DNA of 5,056 nt. It comes from Frankiaceae bacterium (GTDB taxonomy: Bacteria > Actinomycetota > Actinomycetes > JAVEEJ01). This document shows positions 1 to 4,928 of this stretch, one piece after another. The translations under genes and the position numbers were made by a program. The stretch's first letter is position 1; the number at the start of each line of letters is the position of its first letter. The notes beneath the pieces are model-generated. The model worked only from the letters and a program-made list of their open reading frames with translations, was not told the origin of the DNA and searched no databases. Where the stretch lies: the NCBI GenBank assembly GCA_030840515.1, contig JAVEEJ010000052.1:1-5056 (forward strand), read 5' to 3'.

Positions 1-420
1 ATCGGAGCGGGTGACCCGTCGTACTTGGGACTCGCGTTGGACTTCGCTGACCCATTGGGCGAACGGCTGAACGCCATCCACCTCTCGGTGCCGACGGGGA
101 TGTCAACGACGGTCTCCTTCTGGGTGCAACATCCCCTGCTCTGGCGCGGACTCGCTGCGGGGCAACGCGTCATCGGCTACGACCATGACTGCGACTCCGT
201 CGTCGTCATCACGAAGTCGGTGGCTGCCGAGGCGTGGGAGTTCCGCGTGGTCAGCGACCCGGACCGCAGCCGGACCTTCGGTGACGCCACGATCGGGCTG
301 TGGTTCTCCTCCGATCTGCCGCCCTACCAGTGGATCCGCCTGTGGGCGGTGGGCAAGCCATTCGGCCTCAAGTTGCAGGCACGGCTGGAGGCAACGCAGT
401 ACTTTCAGCCGCCGGGCTAG
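1..420 (+). CDS. C-terminal part of an unrecognised protein (5' end outside window)
   Basis: The frame is open from base 1 to the TAG at 418-420, giving at least 139 residues. A TTG at 25 could in principle be a start, but codons 1-24 are open in the same frame and there is no ribosome-binding site before it, so I treat the gene as truncated by the window edge. The visible part has no membrane segment and no signal peptide. It is rich in aromatic and beta-prone stretches, for example VSFWVQHPLLWRG at about residues 36-48 and PPYQWIRLWAVG at about 107-118, and ends in FQPPG. This looks like a soluble, beta-rich domain, but I recognise no catalytic motif or family and propose no function. Its stop codon directly abuts the stop codon of the convergent ppk2 gene. 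That it is a real gene rests on the uninterrupted frame and protein-like composition. Confidence 0.7.
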   Translation: MGAGDPSYLGLALDFADPLGERLNAIHLSVPTGMSTTVSFWVQHPLLWRGLAAGQRVIGYDHDCDSVVVITKSVAAEAWEFRVVSDPDRSRTFGDATIGLWFSSDLPPYQWIRLWAVGKPFGLKLQARLEATQYFQPPG

Positions 421-1263
421 CTACCTCACGCCGTCCGATTCGAGGCGGGCCTTGAGGGCCGGCACGTCGAGCCCCGGGTCGGGCCACTGAGGCTTCATCT
501 CGCGCATCGTCTCGAGCAGCAGCCGACCGATCGCCCAGTTGCGATACCACTTGCGGTCGCTCGGCACGACGAACCACGGAGCCACGTCCGTCGAGCACTT
601 GTCGAGCGCTGCCTGGTAGGCCGCCATGTAGTCCGGCCACAGCAACCGCTCGTCGAGGTCGTCGGTGTTCCACTTCCAGTGCTTCGTCGGGTCGTCGAGC
701 CGCGCCTCGAGCCGTCGGCGCTGCTGCTCCGGCGACATGTGCAGCAAGCACTTCACGACGGTGGTCCCTGACGTGACCAGCCCCGCTTCCCACTCGTTGA
801 TGGCCCGATAGCGCCTGGTGATCTCCCGCGCCGGCGCCCACTTGTGCACCTTGACGACGAGCACGTCCTCGTAGTGCGAGCGGTTGAAGATGCCGAGGTA
901 ACCGGCAGGTGGCAGCGCGCGGTTGATCCGCCAGAGGAAGTCGTGCGCGAGCTCGCTCTTCGTCGGCTTGCCGAAGGAGGTCAGCCGGACACCGGCCGGG
1001 TTGACCTGGCCGATCACGTGCTTGACGACGCCGTCCTTGCCGGAGGCGTCCATGCCTTGCAGCACGAGCAGGACTGAGCGGGTCCCGCCACCCTTCCCCT
1101 CGGCGTAGAGGCACTCCTGCAACGCCGCGAGCTCAGCGCCGTCCTTCGCCAGGCCCCGCAGCGTCTTGTCCTTCGAACCCGGCGCCAGCGGGCTCGCCTC
1201 AGGATCTCGGTCGGTGAGCTTGGTGCCGGACGGGGCGACCAGCAGGTCACGCAGTGACTTCAT
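421..1263 (-). CDS. ppk2: PPK2-family polyphosphate kinase / polyphosphate:nucleotide phosphotransferase
   Basis: Cytoplasmic enzyme of 280 residues, a usual length for single-domain PPK2 proteins. The family transfers phosphate between inorganic polyphosphate and nucleoside mono- or diphosphates. Visible landmarks are Walker A GMDASGKDG (70-78), the NPAGVRLTSFGKPT segment (88-101), ELAHDFLWRINRALP (104-118), the Walker B-like block IFNRSHYEDVLVV (125-137), the lid region RLEARLDDPTKHWKWN (184-199) and APWFVVPSDRKWYRNW (228-243). All the key blocks are intact, so it should be active. The overall pattern resembles the shorter PPK2 enzymes that act on AMP and/or ADP, but the subclass (I, II or III) cannot be fixed by eye. 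The ATG at 1263 is supported by an AGGA Shine-Dalgarno core 7 nt upstream. The gene is divergent from the GlsB-like gene (28 bp apart) and convergent, with no spacer, on the partial gene at 1-420. No polyphosphate partner gene is visible. Confidence 0.95.
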   Translation of the reverse strand: MKSLRDLLVAPSGTKLTDRDPEASPLAPGSKDKTLRGLAKDGAELAALQECLYAEGKGGGTRSVLLVLQGMDASGKDGVVKHVIGQVNPAGVRLTSFGKPTKSELAHDFLWRINRALPPAGYLGIFNRSHYEDVLVVKVHKWAPAREITRRYRAINEWEAGLVTSGTTVVKCLLHMSPEQQRRRLEARLDDPTKHWKWNTDDLDERLLWPDYMAAYQAALDKCSTDVAPWFVVPSDRKWYRNWAIGRLLLETMREMKPQWPDPGLDVPALKARLESDGVR

Positions 1264-1270
1264 GACGTCA

Positions 1271-1274
1271 TCCT
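1271..1274 (-). promoter_or_regulatory. Ribosome-binding site of ppk2
   Basis: On the minus strand the core AGGA sits 7 nt before the ATG at 1263. It fixes the ppk2 start and implies a leadered mRNA, so its transcription start should lie at or beyond about 1280, probably inside the 5' end of the divergent gene. Confidence 0.6.
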
Positions 1275-1279
1275 GCCCC

Positions 1280-1285
1280 TAGAGT
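1280..1285 (+). promoter_or_regulatory. -10 element of a probable leaderless promoter for the GlsB-like gene
   Basis: TAGAGT fits the actinobacterial TANNNT -10 pattern and ends 6 nt before the GTG at 1292, so transcription would start at the GTG itself. No Shine-Dalgarno sequence precedes that GTG, which agrees with a leaderless mRNA. No good -35 hexamer is seen at 16-18 bp upstream. That area is the 5' end of ppk2 coding DNA. Confidence 0.5.
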
Positions 1286-1291
1286 TGCGCC

Positions 1292-1543
1292 GTGGATGTC
1301 TTTACTGCGCTCGTCGTCGGATTGGTCGTCGGCTTTCTCGGCCGGCTCGTCGTGCGCGGACATGGCCGCATCGGCCTGCTGCTCACGCTGCTCATCGGAG
1401 TAGTCGGGGCGGCCGTGGGGCAGCGCATCGGAGACCAGGCCGACTTCAACGGTGTGGCGACCTTCGCGCTGGAGGTGCTGATCGCCGCCGTACTCGTCGC
1501 CATCTTCGGCTCGTTCTCACGTGGCCGGCGCCGACGCCTCTAG
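1292..1543 (+). CDS. Small membrane protein, GlsB/YeaQ/YmgE (transglycosylase-associated) family
   Basis: An 83-residue protein with three predicted membrane helices at about residues 3-21, 27-46 and 55-75 and a basic tail, SRGRRRRL. The glycine-spaced motifs GLVVGFLG (10-17) and GVVGAAVG (36-43) and the short three-helix build are typical of the Transgly_assoc family, whose members are small stress-linked integral membrane proteins of unclear molecular role; the family name does not prove transglycosylase activity. The start is GTG at 1292, chosen because it gives a complete first helix and lies 6 nt behind a TANNNT box. Its last 23 bp are also the beginning of the response-regulator gene, so the two are almost certainly one transcript. 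The basic tail is encoded in that overlap. Confidence is high for a small membrane protein and fairly high for the family. Confidence 0.83.
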   Translation: MDVFTALVVGLVVGFLGRLVVRGHGRIGLLLTLLIGVVGAAVGQRIGDQADFNGVATFALEVLIAAVLVAIFGSFSRGRRRRL

Positions 1544-2219
1544 CGGCCGCGTCCTCGTCGTCGAGGACGATGCGGCCATCGGCGGGGACCTGGTGGCAGC
1601 GCTTGCGGGTGCGGGCTATGAGGTGCGCTGGGCGCAGAGCGGGTACGCCGCGCGCGGGCACATCGCGGAGCTGGCGCCCGAGCTCGTGCTCCTCGACCTC
1701 GGACTCCCGGACGAGGACGGCATCGACCTCTGCCAGGACCTTCGGGAGCAGCTCCCCGACCTCCTGCTCGTGGTGGTGACGGCGCGTTCGGACGAGAGCG
1801 ACGCGGTGCGGGCGCTGGACGCTGGGGCGGATGACTTCGTGACGAAGCCCTTCAGAACAGAAGAGCTGCTCGCCAGGCTGCGGGCGCACCTACGGAGAGC
1901 CCCGGCACAAGACAGCGACACGCTGCGGCTCGGACGGCTCACCGTGGACTCACGAGCTCGAAGGGCCTGGCTGGATGAGACCGAGCTCGCGCTCCGCCCC
2001 AAGGAGCTCGAGCTGTTGGAGGTCTTGGCCAGCGCGGCGGGCACCGCGGTGCGCCGCGAGCAGCTGATGGACCAGGTGTGGGACGAGAACTGGTCCGGGT
2101 CGACGAAGACCCTCGACGTGCACGTCGCCAGCCTCCGGCGCAAGCTCGCCGACGCAGGTGACCGCTGGGACCGGATCGCGACGTTGCGCGGCTTCGGCTA
2201 CCGCTACGAGCTCGACTGA
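1521..2219 (+). CDS. OmpR/PhoB-type response regulator, DNA-binding
   Basis: A 232-residue, two-domain regulator of normal length. The receiver domain covers about 10-124, with acidic pocket E15/D16/D17, phosphoacceptor D59 in LVLLDLGLPDEDG, T87 in VVVTARS and K109 in the KPF motif. The winged-helix domain covers about 136-231 with ALRPKELELLEVL, the recognition-helix region STKTLDVHVASLRRKL and the closing GFGYRYEL, all typical of the OmpR family. All residues needed for phosphorylation are present. The start is GTG at 1521; there is no other in-frame start between it and the acidic pocket, so it must begin inside the GlsB-like gene, and with no Shine-Dalgarno sequence it is probably translated by coupling or reinitiation. 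Its partner is most likely the histidine kinase encoded convergently, whose 3' end overlaps this one by 16 bp. Candidate targets are the divergent promoters in 3479-3603 (inference). Confidence 0.95.
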   Translation: MAGADASSGRVLVVEDDAAIGGDLVAALAGAGYEVRWAQSGYAARGHIAELAPELVLLDLGLPDEDGIDLCQDLREQLPDLLLVVVTARSDESDAVRALDAGADDFVTKPFRTEELLARLRAHLRRAPAQDSDTLRLGRLTVDSRARRAWLDETELALRPKELELLEVLASAAGTAVRREQLMDQVWDENWSGSTKTLDVHVASLRRKLADAGDRWDRIATLRGFGYRYELD

Positions 2220-3478
2220 TCCGCCGGGAGGAGCAGCGCGACCCGTGGGCGGGGAGACCGACGCCGCACGAGCAGCGAACCGAACGCAGACTCCGCGAGA
2301 TCAGCCGCGAGGCGTAGGCCGGTGCCAGGCAGCCCAGCGGCGGCAAACCCCTCACCCTCGTCCTCGACCTCCAACAGGACGACCTCATCGAGCTGCTCGA
2401 GGGTGACCGTGATCGTGCCGGCCCCGTGCCGGATCGCGTTGTCGACGAGCACCTCGAGCGCCTGCCGCACGACCGCATCGCGCGCCCCGACGTTCGACAC
2501 CTCTCCTGAGCGGAGCTGGAGATCCCGCCCGGCCGGCAGTGCGGAGCGCGCGACATCGATCACCTGTTGCGCGACCTGGACCGCGTCACACGAGGCGTGG
2601 TCCGTGGGCGAGCGTCGGACGACCAGCAGGTCGTCGATCGTCGTCTGCAGCTGGCGGCCGCGCTCGGCAGAGACTTCGAGTGCCTGGCGGCGAGCCACAT
2701 CGTCCGGCGCCTGCAACCCCGCCTCGATCGAGGACAGCAACCCAGCGAGCGGGGTGCGGAGCTGATGGGAGACGTCGCGGGTGAAGGCGCGTTCGCGGCG
2801 GACGACGTCTCCCAGCCGCCGCGCTGTCTCCTGCAGCGCCGCGCCCGCCTCATCAGCCTCGCGCAGACCCCAGACCGGCAGCGCGAGTTCGACGGCTCCG
2901 TCCCCGAGGGAACGGGCCGCCACCGTCATCCGCTCCACAGGGGTCGCGATGCGCGAGGCCGCGCGGCCCGCCACCACGCGGGCCAGCGCCAGAGTGAGCC
3001 CGGCCAGCAGCAGCAGCCCTGCCCACAGCACCAGCACACGCCCGGCGAGTGAGCTCAGCGGCAAGGCGGCCCGCACCGCCCCGACCGCGGTGCCGTCGGA
3101 CAGGATCGGTTGGGCCACGGCGAGCTGGCCACCCTCCTGACCGTTGTGCTCCTGGCCGTCGGCCGCGGCGCGCGCCAACGAGGACCTGGTGGGACCAGCT
3201 CCGGCCACCCGCTCACCCGTCAGCGCGTAGACGGCTATCCGCGAGGAACCGCGTGGCTCAGGAGCATCGACGACGCCACCCGGCTCGACCGTGTTGTCCG
3301 GCACCTCAGCCGCGGCCGCCGTCGCATCCCGCTGCAGAGTGGTGATGGCGTTGGCTCGTACGACGAACGCCACAGCTACCGCCAAGGGCAACGCGAACAC
3401 GACCAGCGCCATGGTCACGGTGCCGAGCACCGCCCGCCGTACTCGAGAACGCAGCGATGTCGCCCCGGGCGCGGCCAT
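2204..3478 (-). CDS. Membrane sensor histidine kinase
   Basis: A 424-residue kinase. A basic N-terminus precedes membrane helix 1 (about 17-40). An extracytoplasmic sensor region of about 105 residues (41-146) follows, then helix 2 (about 147-169) and a HAMP-like linker (about 170-223). The dimerisation domain has H-box FTRDVSHQLRTPL with phospho-acceptor H238. The ATPase domain has N-box LEVLVDNAIRHG (341-352, N347), G1 box DEGEG (373-377) and G2 box GTGL (385-388). All catalytic boxes are present, so it should be an active kinase. The sensor region shows no recognisable ligand-binding motif. The start is ATG at 3478, supported by a TANNNT box 6 nt upstream and by the basic stretch before helix 1; a later Met at residue 23 would cut into the helix. 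It is encoded opposite its presumed partner regulator, not in one operon with it, which is unusual, and shares its upstream region with the lipoprotein/ABC operon. Confidence 0.95.
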   Translation of the reverse strand: MAAPGATSLRSRVRRAVLGTVTMALVVFALPLAVAVAFVVRANAITTLQRDATAAAAEVPDNTVEPGGVVDAPEPRGSSRIAVYALTGERVAGAGPTRSSLARAAADGQEHNGQEGGQLAVAQPILSDGTAVGAVRAALPLSSLAGRVLVLWAGLLLLAGLTLALARVVAGRAASRIATPVERMTVAARSLGDGAVELALPVWGLREADEAGAALQETARRLGDVVRRERAFTRDVSHQLRTPLAGLLSSIEAGLQAPDDVARRQALEVSAERGRQLQTTIDDLLVVRRSPTDHASCDAVQVAQQVIDVARSALPAGRDLQLRSGEVSNVGARDAVVRQALEVLVDNAIRHGAGTITVTLEQLDEVVLLEVEDEGEGFAAAGLPGTGLRLAADLAESAFGSLLVRRRSPRPRVALLLPADQSSS

Positions 3479-3484
3479 ACCGGG

Positions 3485-3490
3485 ACTGTA
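3485..3490 (-). promoter_or_regulatory. -10 element of a probable leaderless promoter for the histidine kinase gene
   Basis: On the minus strand TACAGT (TANNNT) ends 6 nt before the ATG at 3478, the same spacing as at the GlsB-like gene. No Shine-Dalgarno sequence precedes this ATG. No standard -35 is visible at 16-18 bp; that position falls in the left arm of the inverted repeat at 3503-3533, so the promoter may depend on an activator or be controlled by a protein bound there. Confidence 0.5.
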
Positions 3491-3502
3491 GGTGGCGCCG
3501 GG

Positions 3503-3533
3503 CCAACGGCGGCGAAGGCAAACGCCGCGTTGG
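3503..3533. repeat. Imperfect inverted repeat in the divergent control region
   Basis: The arms 3503-3514 and 3523-3533 pair over 11 bp (CCAACG with CGTTGG, then CGGCG with CGCCG), with a single unpaired G at 3509 and an 8-nt centre, AAGGCAAA. It lies between the kinase gene and the lipoprotein operon and covers the expected -35 position of the kinase promoter. There is no T-tract on either strand, so it does not look like an intrinsic terminator. An operator is the most natural reading (inference). Confidence 0.55.
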
Positions 3534-3543
3534 TGTTGAGCCA

Positions 3544-3586
3544 GCCTGCCGCTTGCCGAGGCCTGCCTAACGTCGGCACTGCCGAG
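3544..3586 (+). repeat. Short direct repeats upstream of the lipoprotein operon
   Basis: GCCTGCC occurs at 3544-3550 and 3561-3567 (17 bp apart), and TGCCGAG at 3554-3560 and 3580-3586 (26 bp apart). The TGCC core recurs at 3547, 3554, 3564 and 3580. OmpR-type regulators bind direct repeats, so this could be a binding region for the neighbouring regulator, but short GC-rich repeats also arise by chance here. Confidence 0.3.
3568..3573 (+). promoter_or_regulatory. Possible -10 element of the lipoprotein/ABC operon
   Basis: TAACGT fits TANNNT. Transcription from about 3580 would give a leader of roughly 24 nt that still contains the Shine-Dalgarno sequence at 3591-3595. No convincing -35 lies 16-18 bp upstream; the direct repeats occupy that position, which could fit an activated promoter. 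Confidence 0.35.
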
Positions 3587-3590
3587 ATGA

Positions 3591-3595
3591 GGGAG
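3591..3595 (+). promoter_or_regulatory. Ribosome-binding site of the lipoprotein gene
   Basis: GGGAG, within a longer purine run at 3590-3597, lies 8 nt before the ATG at 3604. It is the clearest Shine-Dalgarno sequence in the window and fixes this start, in contrast to the two leaderless-type genes. Confidence 0.7.
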
Positions 3596-3603
3596 AGCCC
3601 ACG

Positions 3604-4245
3604 ATGAACCTGCGCCCGATCACCGCAACGCTCCTGCTCGCCGCTGGCCTCACCGCCTGCTCCGGGTCCGGTACACCGACCGCGCAGCCCAGTGCCACGG
3701 ACGCGCCGAGTGCGACATCAAGCCCGGTGACCGCAGCGCCGACGACGCCGCCGCAGAAGCCGGTGCCGGCGGAGTCCAACCCGCCCGGCGACATCCCCGA
3801 CAACCTCGCGTTCGTCGACTACGCCAACGCCTCCGGCCACTACTCCTTCAAGCACCCGGAGGGGTGGGCGGAGGTCGAGCACGGCACGGTCGTCACCTTC
3901 ACGGACAAGCTCAACGGCGTGTTCGTGCAGCTGGGTCCCGACACCCAACCCCCCACCGTGCAGCAGGCCAACCAGCGCGACGTCCCGCGGCTGCGGCAGA
4001 GCCAGCCCGCCTTCGAGCTGCGCAAGGTGACCGCGGTGACACTGCCGTCAGGTTCAGGGGTGCGCATCGTCTACCGCCGCAACTCTGCGCCGGACGCGGT
4101 CACCGGCCGGCAGTACCGCGACGAGGTCGAGCGCTACGAGATCGTGGGCCATGGCCGCGAGGTCATCATGGAGCTCTACGGTCCTGTGGGCGCGGACAAC
4201 GTCGACGCCTACCGCACCATGAGCCGCAGCCTGACGTTCTCATGA
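3604..4245 (+). CDS. Secreted lipoprotein with a PsbP/LpqN-like domain
   Basis: A 213-residue exported protein. The signal peptide is short: R4, a hydrophobic core at about 6-16, then lipobox LTAC with the lipidated cysteine at C19. A flexible Ser/Thr/Pro/Ala-rich linker (20-60) follows, as is common in actinobacterial lipoproteins. The folded domain (about 68-213) opens with YSFKHPEGW (80-88) and ends with a SRSLTF strand. This is the pattern of PsbP/Mog1-like small alpha/beta domains, seen in actinobacterial LpqN-type lipoproteins. The role is unknown; given the operon, it may be a substrate-binding or accessory subunit of the ABC system (inference). It is predicted to be anchored on the outer face of the cytoplasmic membrane. 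The start is fixed by GGGAG 8 nt upstream. Its stop overlaps the next start as ATGA. The lipoprotein call is strong; the domain assignment is moderate. Confidence 0.85.
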   Translation: MNLRPITATLLLAAGLTACSGSGTPTAQPSATDAPSATSSPVTAAPTTPPQKPVPAESNPPGDIPDNLAFVDYANASGHYSFKHPEGWAEVEHGTVVTFTDKLNGVFVQLGPDTQPPTVQQANQRDVPRLRQSQPAFELRKVTAVTLPSGSGVRIVYRRNSAPDAVTGRQYRDEVERYEIVGHGREVIMELYGPVGADNVDAYRTMSRSLTFS

Positions 4246-4928
4246 GCGAGCCGAAGCCGCTGAGCGCGCGCGGACTGCATCGCTTCTACCGCCGCGGCGA
4301 CACCGAGGTGGCGGCCTTGCTCGACGTCAGCCTGACCTGCGCGCCGGGGGAGACAGTCGCCGTGGTCGGCCCGTCCGGCTCCGGCAAGTCGACGCTCATC
4401 TCGCTGCTGGCCGGCCTTGATGACCCTGACGGCGGCAGCGTGCAGGTCTACGGCTCGCTGCTGAGCCACCAAGGGCCGACGCAGGCCGCCCGGCTCCGCG
4501 CCCGGCACATCGGGACTCTCACCCAGCACAGCGCGCTGCTCGGCCAGCTCAGCGTCCGTGACAACGTGCTGCTCGCTGCGTCGTTGCGATCACGAGCCCG
4601 CGGCGCGCGCCGGCAGCCTGCCGCCGTCGATGAGCTCATCGACGCACTCGGTCTCGTTGCGGTACGGCACTCGCTCCCCCGCCAGCTCTCCGGCGGCGAG
4701 ACCGCGCGCGCCGGCCTCGCCTCAGCCCTGGCCGGCCAGGCCGATGTGCTGCTCGCGGACGAGCCCACTGCCGAGGTCAGCGCCAGCGAGGAGGCCTCCG
4801 TGCTCGACCTCATCCAGCGCTGGCGCCCGCCCCACGGCGCCACCGTGCTGGTGACCCACTCCGCGGTCGTGAGCGCGGCGGCCGACCGCGTGCTGCACCT
4901 GCGCGACGGGCGGTCGGTGGCGGCATGA
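4242..4928 (+). CDS. ABC transporter ATP-binding protein (MacB/LolD-like), with an altered D-loop
   Basis: A 228-residue cytoplasmic ATPase, the usual length for the LolD/MacB/FtsE type that pairs with FtsX-like permeases. Motifs in order: aromatic A-loop candidate FY (15-16), Walker A GPSGSGKST (43-51), Q-loop Q95 in LTQHSALLGQLS, signature LSGGE (149-153), Walker B VLLADEP (169-175) with catalytic E174, and switch histidine H206 in VTHS. Two positions depart from the family: the D-loop, normally [S/N]LD, reads EVS (178-180), and the residues after the signature, normally QQR(V/A)AIARA, read TARAGLASA. The start ATG at 4242 overlaps the lipoprotein stop by 4 bp (ATGA) and gives a normal N-terminus; the frame is open further upstream, but that stretch is only the shadow of the lipoprotein gene. 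The next gene begins with another ATGA overlap, so both ATPases are translationally coupled. Confidence 0.93.
   Translation: MSEPKPLSARGLHRFYRRGDTEVAALLDVSLTCAPGETVAVVGPSGSGKSTLISLLAGLDDPDGGSVQVYGSLLSHQGPTQAARLRARHIGTLTQHSALLGQLSVRDNVLLAASLRSRARGARRQPAAVDELIDALGLVAVRHSLPRQLSGGETARAGLASALAGQADVLLADEPTAEVSASEEASVLDLIQRWRPPHGATVLVTHSAVVSAAADRVLHLRDGRSVAA

Noticed and set aside
25..27. TTG at 25 as the start of the first gene
   Set aside because: The frame is open back to base 1, and there is no Shine-Dalgarno sequence or -10 box before it; a truncated gene is simpler.
368..1114. 248-residue minus-strand open frame
   Set aside because: It overlaps ppk2 on the same strand in another frame and is low-complexity Arg/Ala/Gly, whereas ppk2 carries all family motifs.
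1263..1270. Perfect 8-bp palindrome TGACGTCA at the ppk2 start
   Set aside because: It overlaps the ATG and the spacer after the ribosome-binding site. Eight-base palindromes occur by chance, and the resemblance to a eukaryotic CRE site has no meaning here.
1446..1889. Minus-strand frame antisense to the GlsB-like gene and the regulator
   Set aside because: Composition is typical of a high-GC antisense shadow, and the plus-strand genes are well supported by conserved motifs.
3503..3533. Intrinsic transcription terminator
   Set aside because: No T-tract follows on either strand, and no gene runs into it; both flanking genes start away from it.
3110..3607. 165-residue plus-strand frame antisense to the kinase N-terminus and running through the control region
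   Set aside because: No recognisable domain; it is opposite a clear kinase and crosses the divergent promoters and the lipoprotein start.
3864..4241. Upstream in-frame extension of the first ABC ATPase, giving a 354-residue protein
   Set aside because: The extension is an Arg/Gly/Ala-rich shadow of the lipoprotein gene. The ATG at 4242 gives a standard ABC N-terminus and an ATGA overlap.
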